Assembly: GCF_009826895.1 (NCBI RefSeq)
Contig: NZ_WUMV01000003.1
Span: 62,001-126,000 of the forward strand
Origin: Stappia sediminis
GTDB lineage: Bacteria; Pseudomonadota; Alphaproteobacteria; Rhizobiales; Stappiaceae
Direction: 5' to 3'
Length of the DNA: 64,000 bases
Below the pieces are notes generated by a model that searched no databases, had not been told where the DNA came from, and saw only the letters and a list, made by a program, of their open reading frames with translations. Position numbers and translations under genes: made by a program. Below, piece by piece: positions 18,059 through 26,707 of this stretch (positions are counted from its first letter, which is position 1; each line of letters begins with the position of its first letter).

Positions 18059-19108
18059 TCAGCTGTAGCGATAGGGAGGTCCTGCCTTGCGCATGGTATC
18101 CCGGTAGTCCCGCAGGATCTGCACCACTCTCGCCGAGCGCGGGCTGGTCGCCGCGATCTCGTCCCAGAACACCTCGGCTTCCGCCTCCACGGTCGCCCAC
18201 TGGTCATCGGGGATCGTGGTCAGTTCCATCTTGCCGCCGGTGACGCGCAGGTTCGCCTCGCCCGCCCAGTACCAGTGCAGGCGGTAGTAATGCGAACTGT
18301 CCATCGTCAGACGGAAAAGTTCCTGCAGATGCGGCGGCACCGCGTTCCAGCGTTCCGTATTGGCGAAGAAGGAACCTATCCAGGCACCGCAGATGTTGTT
18401 GGTGAGGAAGTATTTGGTCACGTCGGCCCAGCCGACCGTGTAATCCTCGGTGATGCCCGACCAGGCGATACCGTCGAGCTCGCCGGTCTGGACGGCGACC
18501 TCCACGTCTTCCCAAGGCAGCGTCACCGGCACGACGCCGAAACGCGACAGGAACTTGCCGGCGGTCGGGAAGGTGAAGACGCGCTTGCCCTTGAGGTCGT
18601 CCAGGCTGCGGATCGGATCCTTCGTGTTGAAATGGCAGGGATCCCAGGAGCCCGCCGAAAGCCAGGTCACGTTATCGACCTCGCCGTAAGCCTCTTCCCA
18701 GATTTCCTTCAGCCCGTACTTGTAGAACAGCGCCTGCACATCGAGCGAATAGCGGGTGGCGAAGGGGAAATAGCCACCGAAAACACGAACGTCGACAGGG
18801 GCCGCCATGGAATCGTCGTCCGACTGCACCGCGTCGATCGTGCCGTTCTGCATGGCGCGGAACAGCTCCCCTGTCGGCACCAGCTGATCGGCGTAGTAAA
18901 GTTCGATCGTCATTTCACCGTTGGCCGCCTTGTTGAAGGCATCGATCGCCGGCTTGATGACATGCTCGCCGAGTGCCGGACCGGCATAGGTCTGAAGCCG
19001 CCAGGTGATCGGAGATTGCGCACGCACGTAAGGCGCGGCAAGTGCAGTCGTACCGGCAGCCGCCGTGGCAAGACCGGCCTTGGTCATGAAATCACGTCTG
19101 TTCTGCAT
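18059..19108 (-). CDS. dctP: TRAP transporter substrate-binding protein DctP
   Basis: 349 residues with a Tat-type signal (NRRDFMTKAGLATAA..., cut after VRA near residue 30), so it is exported folded. The mature protein is a TRAP-T periplasmic receptor (TYAGPALGEHVIKPAIDAF, MQNGTIDAV, LDDLKGKRVFTF, LDGIAWSGITEDYTVGW). It captures a small, usually carboxylated or amino-acid-like, ligand for the DctQM channel encoded just upstream on the same strand (72 bases away). The aromatic-rich C-terminal half and the W/Y-rich ligand cleft resemble receptors of the FcbT1/ectoine-like group rather than C4-dicarboxylate DctP, but the ligand is not predictable here. Confidence 0.92.
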   Translation of the reverse strand: MQNRRDFMTKAGLATAAAGTTALAAPYVRAQSPITWRLQTYAGPALGEHVIKPAIDAFNKAANGEMTIELYYADQLVPTGELFRAMQNGTIDAVQSDDDSMAAPVDVRVFGGYFPFATRYSLDVQALFYKYGLKEIWEEAYGEVDNVTWLSAGSWDPCHFNTKDPIRSLDDLKGKRVFTFPTAGKFLSRFGVVPVTLPWEDVEVAVQTGELDGIAWSGITEDYTVGWADVTKYFLTNNICGAWIGSFFANTERWNAVPPHLQELFRLTMDSSHYYRLHWYWAGEANLRVTGGKMELTTIPDDQWATVEAEAEVFWDEIAATSPRSARVVQILRDYRDTMRKAGPPYRYS

Positions 19109-19179
19109 TGCTCTTCTCCTCTTTCGGTGACTTGCCGGCGGATACTTCTTTTACGGCCTGCTTGTTATCGATCCGGCAC

Positions 19180-20505
19180 TTACCCTCTGATGTAGAAATG
19201 GTGCGGCAACCAAAGCGCAATTTCCGGGAAAGCCATGACGACCGCGAGCGCGAACATCATGACCAGCACGAAAGGCACGATGGATTTGTAGATGTCGTGG
19301 ATGGTGATCTGGGGCGGAGCCATCGCCCGCATGAGGAAGAGGTTGTAGCCGAAGGGCGGCGTCATATAGGCGATCTGGCAGGTGATCGTGTAGAGCACGC
19401 CGTACCAGATGAGGTCGAAGCCGAGAGCCTTGACCAGCGGCACGTAGAGCGGCGCCACGATGACGAGCATCGCCGTATCGTCCAGGAACATGCCCATGAC
19501 GAGATAGGAAATCTGCATCAGTATCAGGATTTCCCATGGCGTCAGGCCAAGGTCCTGCACGAAGAAGCGCTCGATCGCCTTCACCGCGCCAAGCCCGTCG
19601 AAGACCGCGCCGAAGCCGAGGGCGGCCACGATGATCCACATGAACATGCAGGAGACGGCCAGCGTCTTCTGGATCGTGTCCCGCATGACCTTCGTCGTAA
19701 GCTTGCGGCGGACGGCGGCAGCCACGGTCGCGCCGATCGCCCCGATCGCCGAACTTTCGACAAGGCTCGTCTTGCCGGCCACGAACAGCCCGGTCATCGA
19801 CAGGAAGATGAGGAACGGCAGGATGCCGGCCGTAAGAAGCCTCAGCTTCTCGCCAAGCGGAACATCGCGCTCCTCACGCGACAGCGTGGGCCCGAGCGAA
19901 GGCTGAAGCCAGCAACGGATCGCGATATAGGCGATGAACATGCCGGCCATCATCAGGCCGGGGAAGACACCCGCGAGCCAAAGCTGGCCAACCGGCTGGC
20001 GGGCGATCATCGCGTAAAGCACCAGCACCACGGAGGGCGGAACCAGGATACCGAGCGACGAGCCTGCCTGGATGACACCCGTCACCATGACCTTGTCGTA
20101 GTTGCGGCGAAGAAGCTCCGGCAGCGCGATCGTCGCGCCGATCGCCATGCCGGCGACCGAAAGGCCGTTCATGGCCGAAATCACCACCATCAGCAGGATC
20201 GTACCGATAGCGAGCCCGCCGCGCACCGGCCCGAACCAGACGTGAAACATCTTGTAGAGATCGTCGGCGATGCCGGATTCCGACAGCATGTAGCCCATGT
20301 AGATGAAGAGCGGCAGCGTCAGCAGCGCATACCACTTCATCAGCTTCATGGCGGCGGAAAACGGTATTTCGCCCCCGCCGGTACCCCACAGGAGAAGCGC
20401 GAAGACGGCCGCGATAAAGCCGATGGCGCCGAAAACACGTTGCCCGGTCAGGAGCAGGGCCATCATCCCCGCGAACATCAGGATTGCGATCAGATCGTAA
20501 CTCAC
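19180..20505 (-). CDS. dctM: TRAP transporter large permease DctM
   Basis: 441 residues from the GTG at 20505, which overlaps the dctQ stop by four bases (GTGA) and has AGGGGAGA upstream; the frame is open 100 codons further, but only across dctQ. Twelve or so membrane helices; hallmark GLSVAGMAIGATIALPELLRRNYDK and GSSLGILVPPSVVLVLYA are the duplicated DctM signature. It forms the sodium-driven channel that accepts ligand from DctP. Genes run dctQ-dctM-dctP on the minus strand. Confidence 0.95.
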   Translation of the reverse strand: MSYDLIAILMFAGMMALLLTGQRVFGAIGFIAAVFALLLWGTGGGEIPFSAAMKLMKWYALLTLPLFIYMGYMLSESGIADDLYKMFHVWFGPVRGGLAIGTILLMVVISAMNGLSVAGMAIGATIALPELLRRNYDKVMVTGVIQAGSSLGILVPPSVVLVLYAMIARQPVGQLWLAGVFPGLMMAGMFIAYIAIRCWLQPSLGPTLSREERDVPLGEKLRLLTAGILPFLIFLSMTGLFVAGKTSLVESSAIGAIGATVAAAVRRKLTTKVMRDTIQKTLAVSCMFMWIIVAALGFGAVFDGLGAVKAIERFFVQDLGLTPWEILILMQISYLVMGMFLDDTAMLVIVAPLYVPLVKALGFDLIWYGVLYTITCQIAYMTPPFGYNLFLMRAMAPPQITIHDIYKSIVPFVLVMMFALAVVMAFPEIALWLPHHFYIRG

Positions 20506-21029
20506 GCGAGAGTCTCCCCTCGCACCACCGCGATATCCTTGAAAAACTGGGCGATCGCCTGCAGCAGCATCAGGAAAATGCCAATGCACATGATAATCTT
20601 GATCGGCGCCATGTAAGGCGCCCAGGACGAATAGCTGGTCTCGCCGTACTGAAGTGCGTAACTGGTGCTGGACAGGCCGCCGTAGAGCATCACGCCGAGA
20701 TAGACGATCAGGAAGAAGACCGTGAAACAGTCGACGATGGCCTTGCGCTTCGGCGACCAGCGCGAATAGGCGAGGTCCATGCGAACGTGGCTGTCGTCCT
20801 GGATCGACCATCCGCCGCCCAGCATGTAGTAAGCGGTCATGACGAACTGGGCCATTTCCAGCGTCCAGAGCGGCGACATGCTGACGAAGCCATAGTCGAG
20901 CGCGCCGCGCATGATCGCCGAATACATCAGGATGCCGATCATCGCGAAGATCATGTACATCGTGATCCGCCCGACGATGCGGTTGGTGGCATCCACATAG
21001 CGCACAAAGAGCCTTATCGGCCTTGGCAT
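20502..21029 (-). CDS. dctQ: TRAP transporter small permease DctQ
   Basis: 175 residues from the ATG at 21029 with GGGGAGG upstream. Four membrane helices with the family-typical conserved segment DDSHVRMDLAYSRWSPKRK between helices 2 and 3. It is the small integral subunit that pairs with DctM. It is translationally coupled to dctM through a four-base overlap and follows the N-formylglutamate amidohydrolase gene by 63 bases. Confidence 0.93.
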   Translation of the reverse strand: MPRPIRLFVRYVDATNRIVGRITMYMIFAMIGILMYSAIMRGALDYGFVSMSPLWTLEMAQFVMTAYYMLGGGWSIQDDSHVRMDLAYSRWSPKRKAIVDCFTVFFLIVYLGVMLYGGLSSTSYALQYGETSYSSWAPYMAPIKIIMCIGIFLMLLQAIAQFFKDIAVVRGETLA

Positions 21030-21092
21030 GACCGCCTCCCCGTGGCTTGCGCGGCCATTCGATGGTCGCAAGAATTCATATGCGCAGTCCCC

Positions 21093-21893
21093 TCAGTTCG
21101 TCTTCTTTCGCCCGGCTTCGCTCGCCGATACCGCCCTCCCGGCCTCGGCAAGAAGGGCGGCGAGGCGGTGCGCCCACGCCTCTTCCCCCGCAGCATCCGC
21201 CACCTCGTCGTTGCGGATTTCCAGCATGACGCTTGCCAGCCCGCGCGCCTGGCCGTGCCGGTCCAGCGTATAGTAGACCCCATCGGACGGTGCGTAAGGC
21301 TCGTTATCGCCGACGGTCAGGCTTGAATCGGATTTCAAGGCGGAAATCAGCCGTTCGGCGAGCCTGCGATCCTGGTCGTAGAGGACGCCGATCTGCCAGG
21401 GACGGGAAACGCCCCTGTAGACGGGCGTGAACGTATGCACCGATACGAGCAGCGTCGGCAGGCCGCGCGCGGCGCGCTCATCCAGAACCTCGTCGACGGC
21501 GGCGTGAAAGGGCGTATGCACGAGCGCGATCCGCGCCGCGCGATCTTCCTCCGAAAGATCCCTGTTGCCGGGAATTTCGGTCGCTTCGCTCAGAGCGGGA
21601 GCAAGGTCGGGCGCATCCGGAGCGCGGTTGCAATCGACCAGGAGCCGCGAAAGCGTCGGGTGAACCAGCGGCGCATCGAGAAGGCCTGAAAGGCGGCGCG
21701 AAACGCCCAGGGCACCCGGGTCCCAGGCGATATGCGCCTGAAGGTCTGCAGGCGAAAGGCCGAGCGTGCCGAACCGCGCCGGAAGCGCATTCGACGCATG
21801 ATCGCAAAGGACGACAAATGCTCCCGCGCCGGCGCGATTGACGATCGCGACAGGAGCCGCCGCGCCGTCCGCTTCGGCCTTTGCTACGCTCAT
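21093..21893 (-). CDS. N-formylglutamate amidohydrolase family protein 1
   Basis: 266 residues of the PF05013 family. Visible motifs: VLCDHASNALPARFG, HIAWDPGALGVSRRLS, LVDCNRAPDAPD, LVSVHTFTPVY and LEIRNDEV, which hold the zinc-binding and catalytic residues. The family hydrolyses the amide of N-formyl- or other N-acylated glutamates. As first gene of the TRAP-ligase-ALDH-ADH operon it may remove the glutamate tag or process the imported compound; this is inference. It is divergent from rpiR with two 16-base operators between. Only distantly similar to the second copy at 22920. Confidence 0.88.
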   Translation of the reverse strand: MSVAKAEADGAAAPVAIVNRAGAGAFVVLCDHASNALPARFGTLGLSPADLQAHIAWDPGALGVSRRLSGLLDAPLVHPTLSRLLVDCNRAPDAPDLAPALSEATEIPGNRDLSEEDRAARIALVHTPFHAAVDEVLDERAARGLPTLLVSVHTFTPVYRGVSRPWQIGVLYDQDRRLAERLISALKSDSSLTVGDNEPYAPSDGVYYTLDRHGQARGLASVMLEIRNDEVADAAGEEAWAHRLAALLAEAGRAVSASEAGRKKTN

Positions 21894-21939
21894 TCCCCTC
21901 CCCCGTTGTTCCCCGGGTTCGAATTGGCGTTCCGCTTGA

Positions 21940-21955
21940 TGTTTGATTTGTTACA
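21940..21955. promoter_or_regulatory. Candidate RpiR operator, site 1
   Basis: TGTTTGATTTGTTACA. It matches site 2 (21979) at 14 of 16 positions and lies in the divergent promoter region between the amidohydrolase-TRAP operon and rpiR. The imperfect dyad TGT-N10-ACA fits a dimeric regulator. Confidence 0.6.
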
Positions 21956-21978
21956 GATTTGCGGGATATGCCAAAGCC

Positions 21979-21994
21979 TGTATGATTTGATACA
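21979..21994. promoter_or_regulatory. Candidate RpiR operator, site 2
   Basis: TGTATGATTTGATACA, a dyad with perfect TGTAT/ATACA arms and the same GATTTG core as site 1, 39 bases away. Probably the main binding site of the divergently encoded RpiR-family regulator. Confidence 0.65.
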
Positions 21995-22065
21995 ATCGCG
22001 AAGCTCAAGTCAAATGACAATTTCAGCCGCGATTTGAGGAACCCTGCGGGAGGACGCCAGCGCCG

Positions 22066-22923
22066 ATGCAGCAATCACTGGCGGAAGATATCCGCGACAG
22101 GCTCGACACGTTCACCGTGACGGAGCGGCGGGCGGCATTGTCGCTTCTCGGCAACTATCCGATGCTGGGGCTCGGCACGGTGGCTGAGTTCGCGAAGGTG
22201 GCGGGCGTGAGTTCTCCCTCGATCCTGAGGTTTGCCGCCCGCCTCGGCTATTCCACCTACGCGGAGTTCCAGCGCCGCCTGCGCGACGAACTGGAAGACC
22301 AGCTGAAATCCCCGCTCGCCCGCGCCGAGGACACCAGCGCCTCGCCGGAGGCCACGGGCGAAGTCTGGTCGGCGACGATCGACAACATCCGCGAAACCTT
22401 CCGACATCTGCCCGCCGCCGAGATCGAGGCCGCTGTCGAGCTGCTTGCCGACGAGCGCCGCTCCGTCTACCTGCTTGGCGGCCGCTTTTCGGACGCGCTG
22501 GCCCGGCACATGGCGGCCCACCTGCGAATCCTGAGAGGCAAGGTCGTGCATCTGGCCGGACAGGAAGGGAACTGGCGCGACTTCCTGATCGACATGCGCA
22601 AGCGCGACGTCCTCGTCATCTTCGACATCCGCCGCTATCAGGCCGACGTGATCCGCCTTGCCCAGGCCGCCGCCGCGCGCGGCGTGCAGATCGTACTGAT
22701 CACCGATACCTGGCTGTCGCCGATCGCAAGCGTTGCCACGCATGTTCTGCCGGCGCGCGTCTCCGTGCCGTCGCCATGGGATTCGCTTACAGCCCTCATG
22801 ACCATTGCCGAAACGCTGATCGCCGGCGTCACGCAAGCCGAAAGCGAACGCAGCAAGACACGCATGTCCGAGCTGGAACGTCTGCGCGACGAGGAAGATC
22901 CGAAGAGAAAGGGCGCGCCGTGA
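22066..22923 (+). CDS. RpiR/MurR-family transcriptional regulator
   Basis: 285 residues. N-terminal helix-turn-helix (about 1-80; LGTVAEFAKVAGVSSPSILRFAARLGY) and a C-terminal SIS domain (about 125-260; VYLLGGRFSDALARHMAAHL, VLVIFDIRRYQADVIRLAQ, VLITDTWLSPIA). SIS domains in this family bind phosphosugars or related metabolites, but RpiR proteins in rhizobia also control amino-acid and polyamine catabolic loci. It is divergent from the catabolic operon with paired operators, so it most likely controls both directions. It overlaps the next gene by four bases. Confidence 0.93.
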   Translation: MQQSLAEDIRDRLDTFTVTERRAALSLLGNYPMLGLGTVAEFAKVAGVSSPSILRFAARLGYSTYAEFQRRLRDELEDQLKSPLARAEDTSASPEATGEVWSATIDNIRETFRHLPAAEIEAAVELLADERRSVYLLGGRFSDALARHMAAHLRILRGKVVHLAGQEGNWRDFLIDMRKRDVLVIFDIRRYQADVIRLAQAAAARGVQIVLITDTWLSPIASVATHVLPARVSVPSPWDSLTALMTIAETLIAGVTQAESERSKTRMSELERLRDEEDPKRKGAP

Positions 22924-23792
22924 CGACGGCTTTCCCGCAAAGCATCACCCGCCTTCTGGATGTCCGCCTGCCGGATCGTCTCGCGGCCCCGCTCGTCTTC
23001 GACAGCCCGCACTCCGGCACGCTTTATCCGCCGGATTTCACACCGTGCCAGCCGGAACGGCGCTTCCGGCGGGCGGAGGACATGTATGTCGACGATCTTT
23101 TCGCCCAGGTGCCGCAGCTGGGCTTTCCGCTGCTTGCCTGCCTGTTTCCGCGCATCTATTGCGACGTGAACCGGGCGGCCGACGACATCGCGCCGGAAGC
23201 GCTGGCGGATGGCGAGGCCATGACGCTTGTCCCCACCGCCAAAGCGTTGCTCGGCAAGGGTACGGTCTGGACGAGGACGCCGCCGGACGGCGCCCCGCTC
23301 TACGACCGTCAACTGACTGCGAGGGAAGTTCGCCGGCGGATCAAAAGATGCTGGCGTCCCTATCACGACGCCTTGGCCGTGCTGCTCGATGCGGCAAGCG
23401 CCGAAGCGCAATGCGTCTATCACGTGAACCTGCATTCCATGCAGACCCGCGCGAACCCCATGCATGAGGACAAGCTGGGCTCAAGGCGTCCCGACATGGT
23501 CGTCTCCGACAGGAAAGGAACGACCTGCCGGCCGGAATTCACCCAGGCCGCACGGGAAATCCTTCAGGATCTGGGCTTTGAGGTGAAGGTCAACGACCCT
23601 TTCAAGGGAGCGGAGATCGTGCGGGTTTCGGGCAGGCCGGAAGATGGCCGCCATTCGCTGCAGCTTGAGATCAACCGCGGCCTCTACATGAATGAGGAGA
23701 CTTACGAGCGGCTGCCGCAATACGAAGAGACGAAAGCGAAGCTGACCGAGTTTGCAAGCCTTCTCGGAAACTGGGTCGCGTCTCAGGGGTAG
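22920..23792 (+). CDS. N-formylglutamate amidohydrolase family protein 2
   Basis: 290 residues from the GTG at 22920, overlapping the rpiR stop (GTGA). PF05013 features: LVFDSPHSGTLYPPDF, DMYVDDLF, CDVNRAADDI, YHVNLHSMQTRANP and LQLEINRGLYMNEE, which include the expected metal ligands. It differs strongly from the first copy (longer, other spacing), so the two are unlikely to be redundant. Co-expressed with the regulator. Substrate unknown; cleavage of an N-acyl- or gamma-linked glutamate is the simplest guess. Confidence 0.88.
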   Translation: MTTAFPQSITRLLDVRLPDRLAAPLVFDSPHSGTLYPPDFTPCQPERRFRRAEDMYVDDLFAQVPQLGFPLLACLFPRIYCDVNRAADDIAPEALADGEAMTLVPTAKALLGKGTVWTRTPPDGAPLYDRQLTAREVRRRIKRCWRPYHDALAVLLDAASAEAQCVYHVNLHSMQTRANPMHEDKLGSRRPDMVVSDRKGTTCRPEFTQAAREILQDLGFEVKVNDPFKGAEIVRVSGRPEDGRHSLQLEINRGLYMNEETYERLPQYEETKAKLTEFASLLGNWVASQG

Positions 23793-23854
23793 CCCGGTTC
23801 CGGAGACAAGCTGAAGACCATTTTGCCGAAGGTACTTCCGATTACGCGCTTGCG

Positions 23855-24598
23855 CTAAGCGGTTTCCCGGTGAAGCGCCTTTTGAAGGAAGGCGGCGATC
23901 CATCGGGCGACAAGCTCGGAATCCTGCCCTGCGTCGACCGTTGCCAGCGCTTTGTCGGCGAAATCCTCCGGCAGCGTGGTTCCGCGCCGCATCTTGATGA
24001 GATCTTCGCTGAAATCCGGCCCGAACTCCGGATGGCCCTGGAAAGTGACGGCCCAGTCGTCATAGGCGATCAGCGCATTCGGGCAGAAGTCGGAACTTGC
24101 CAGCACCGTGCCGCCCTCGGGCACCTTCGTCACCTGATCCTGGTGGGAGACCTGAAGCGCGAAGCTTGCCCTTTCACCCTCCATCCAGTCCGCTTTCCCG
24201 GTGACATCGTATTCATGCAGCCCGACGCCCCAGCCGCGATCGGATTTCTCCGCCCTGCCGCCAAGCGCTTCGGCGATAAGCTGATGGCCGAAACAGATGC
24301 CCACGACCGGGCTTTTCGCCTGGTGCGCGCTCCTGACGAAGCCTTTCAGCTTGTCTATCCACTCATACCCGTCGTAAACGCCGAAACGGGAGCCCGTAAT
24401 CAACCAGGCGTCACACTCCCTCGGATCCTTCGGGAAATCGCCGTCGAGGATCGCATAGGTCCTGAATTCCGCCCCGCTGCCGGAAAGCAGTTCCTCGAAC
24501 ATCTTCGGATAGTTCGGGTATTTCTCCTCCAACTGTTGCGGAGGGCGTCCGGTCTCCAGAATTCCGATGGTGATCGGCCGGGGCGACGATGCGGGCAT
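23855..24598 (-). CDS. Class I glutamine amidotransferase-like hydrolase
   Basis: 247 residues. The triad is visible: nucleophile Cys in VVGICFGHQLIAEALGG (about 102), and His/Glu in TFQGHPEF (about 189-191). There is no synthetase partner domain or gene, so it likely acts alone as a gamma-glutamyl hydrolase, as PuuD does in the Puu pathway, although it resembles GuaA/YfeJ-type amidotransferases in sequence. It is 79 bases behind the second dctM gene on the same strand and convergent with the amidohydrolase gene. In the proposed pathway it would release glutamate from the oxidised product. Confidence 0.88.
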   Translation of the reverse strand: MPASSPRPITIGILETGRPPQQLEEKYPNYPKMFEELLSGSGAEFRTYAILDGDFPKDPRECDAWLITGSRFGVYDGYEWIDKLKGFVRSAHQAKSPVVGICFGHQLIAEALGGRAEKSDRGWGVGLHEYDVTGKADWMEGERASFALQVSHQDQVTKVPEGGTVLASSDFCPNALIAYDDWAVTFQGHPEFGPDFSEDLIKMRRGTTLPEDFADKALATVDAGQDSELVARWIAAFLQKALHRETA

Positions 24599-24677
24599 GT
24601 GCGGGGTCCGTTGCGATGTCCTGATGCCACGGTTGTGGCGCGCCGTCCGGGTCCGGTCAAGCCCGAACGGCGGCCGG

Positions 24678-26000
24678 TCAATAAAGCCAGCGGATCATAA
24701 ACAGCGTTATCGAGGGAAACATTACCAGGATCGCCACACGCACGATGTCGCTCGCGATGAACGGTGCAACGCCGCGGAACGTCTGGCCGAGGGGCACATG
24801 ACGCGCCATCGAGTTGATGACGAAGAGATTCATGCCGACCGGCGGCGTGATCAGCCCCACCTCCACGACGATGAGCACGATAATGCCGAACCAGATGGCG
24901 AATTCCTCCAGCGGCAGGCCATAGTCGAGCGCTGAAACGATGGGGAAGAAGATCGGGATCGTGAGAAGGATCATGGAGAGCGAATCCATGATGCAGCCGA
25001 AGACAAGATAGCAAATGAGAATGAGGATGAGGACGAACCACGGGCTCCAGCCGAGCTCGGCGACATATTGCGCCGACTGCTGGGGAAGCTGCGAGAAGGC
25101 GAGGAAAGAGTTGAAAACGCTGGCGCCGAGCACGATGAAGAAGATCATGCCGGTCGAAGAGGCTGTCGACAGGATGGATTCGCGAAAAGCCTTCCAGTCC
25201 AGCCCGCCGTTGAAAAGAGCGACGAGGCCGGTGCCTGCGGCACCCACGGCCGCACCCTCCGTCGGCGTGAATATTCCGGCGTAGATACCGCCGATGACGA
25301 GAATGAAGATGACAAGGACCGGCCAGACGGACACGAGCGCTTCGCGGCGCTCCGCCCAGCTCGCCTTTTCCTGCGCGCCCGCCGACTTCGGATCGAAACG
25401 CACGTAGAGCGAAACGGTGAGCATGTATCCGAGTGCCGCAAGGAAACCCGGCACGAAGGCGGCAAGGAAGAGTTTGGCGATATTCTGTTCCGTCAGGATC
25501 GCGTAGATAACGAGAACGACCGATGGCGGGATAAGGATGCCGAGGGTGCCGCCAGCGGCAAGGCAGGCGGTGGAAAGCGAATCCGAATAGCCGCAGCGCT
25601 TCAGCTCGGGCAGGGCGACCTGGCCCATGGTGGCGGCCGTCGCCAGGGACGAACCGCAGATCGCGCCGAAACCGCCGCAGGCCGCGACCGCCGCCATGGC
25701 GACGCCGCCGCGGCGATGGCCGACCATGGTCTCCGCCGCCCGGAAGAGCGCACGCGACATGCCGCCGCGCGTCGCGAACTGGCCCATCAGCAGGAAAAGC
25801 GGGACGATCGACAGCGAATAGCTGGAGAAGGTGTCGTAGATCACCGACTTGAGCTGCGCCAGGACAGGGACCCACGTTCCCGTGACCAGCCACGTGCCGA
25901 CGATGCCGGTCAGGAACATCGCAAGGCCGATCGGTATGCGCAGGAAAATCAGCAGCAAAAGAATGGGGATGGACCAGAGGCCGATTTCGAGCGAACTCAC
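24678..26000 (-). CDS. dctM: TRAP transporter large permease DctM, second copy
   Basis: 440 residues from a GTG at 26000. About twelve helices; signature segments GGFGAICGSSLATAATMGQVALPELKR, AAGGTLGILIPPSVVLVIYAI, GIFTPTEGAAVGA and GLITPPVGMNLFVINS. Ten bases behind its dctQ. No dctP gene is next to it, in contrast to the set at 18059-21029, so the receptor is either shared with the first set or encoded elsewhere. Confidence 0.95.
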   Translation of the reverse strand: MSSLEIGLWSIPILLLLIFLRIPIGLAMFLTGIVGTWLVTGTWVPVLAQLKSVIYDTFSSYSLSIVPLFLLMGQFATRGGMSRALFRAAETMVGHRRGGVAMAAVAACGGFGAICGSSLATAATMGQVALPELKRCGYSDSLSTACLAAGGTLGILIPPSVVLVIYAILTEQNIAKLFLAAFVPGFLAALGYMLTVSLYVRFDPKSAGAQEKASWAERREALVSVWPVLVIFILVIGGIYAGIFTPTEGAAVGAAGTGLVALFNGGLDWKAFRESILSTASSTGMIFFIVLGASVFNSFLAFSQLPQQSAQYVAELGWSPWFVLILILICYLVFGCIMDSLSMILLTIPIFFPIVSALDYGLPLEEFAIWFGIIVLIVVEVGLITPPVGMNLFVINSMARHVPLGQTFRGVAPFIASDIVRVAILVMFPSITLFMIRWLY

Positions 26001-26010
26001 GCGTCACCCC

Positions 26011-26529
26011 TTATGTGTTGAGCGCGCCGCCGGCCTGCTTCAGCTCGCGAAAGCTGCGCCAGACCGTAAAGGCGGAGATGAGCAGGAAGGCGACCGCGCC
26101 GATCATCGAGGCGGCATAGCCCCACCAGATCGGAAACTGCAGAATGAAGGACGTTTCGTGATAGGCATGCTTGTCGAGCATGCCGAGCGTCAGCCGCCAG
26201 AGCATGACGGCGGCGGCCACCGTCATCAGCGCATTTGCGATCACATCGACGGCGAAGTTCACCCTTTCGCCGAAGCGCGCCATGAAGATGTCGACCGTGA
26301 CGTGCCCGCGCCGGTACTGACACCAGGGCAGGAACGCGAAAATGGCGAAGGCCGCGCCCATCTCGATGATTTCGAAATCGCCCGGAACGGGGCCGAGGCC
26401 GAAGCGGTTGAACGTCCGCCCGACAATACTTACCACAGTCATGACGGTAAGCCCGACGAGCACCGCCCCGCCCGCAAGCGCGAGCCAGGAGCTCAACCCC
26501 TGCATTATTCGATCGACCCGCTGATACAC
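26011..26529 (-). CDS. dctQ: TRAP transporter small permease DctQ, second copy
   Basis: 172 residues from the GTG at 26529, chosen for the AAAGGGG ribosome site 7 bases upstream and because the first helix then begins near residue 20; the open frame above it is not family-like. Four helices with the conserved CQYRRGHVTVDIF segment. It pairs with the DctM encoded ten bases downstream. Confidence 0.9.
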   Translation of the reverse strand: MYQRVDRIMQGLSSWLALAGGAVLVGLTVMTVVSIVGRTFNRFGLGPVPGDFEIIEMGAAFAIFAFLPWCQYRRGHVTVDIFMARFGERVNFAVDVIANALMTVAAAVMLWRLTLGMLDKHAYHETSFILQFPIWWGYAASMIGAVAFLLISAFTVWRSFRELKQAGGALNT

Positions 26530-26707
26530 GGCGACCCCTTTTCCACTGAACCCTCCCGAAGCGAATTCGCATTCGCCTACCGGCCGAACGTTACAGGCCG
26601 GAACCGGTGGCCACAATGATCAATCGATTTGGTAATGTAAAATGAGAAAAAGGGGCGTTTTCATAACTTTTGGATATACCGCTTCGTCAACCGGGCGATA
26701 ATGACGC

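Noticed and set aside
23855-24598. Reading the class I amidotransferase as the GMP synthase amidotransferase subunit
   Set aside because: No ATP pyrophosphatase partner gene or domain is adjacent and the context is catabolic; only the hydrolase fold is supported.
24678-26529. Second TRAP set as a recent tandem duplication of the first
   Set aside because: DctM and DctQ of the two sets differ in length and in most non-signature residues, so they are distant paralogues.
26585-26650. A third RpiR operator before dctQ2 (around the GATTTG near 26626)
   Set aside because: Only the GATTTG core matches; the TGTAT/ATACA arms are absent, so it falls below a fair threshold.
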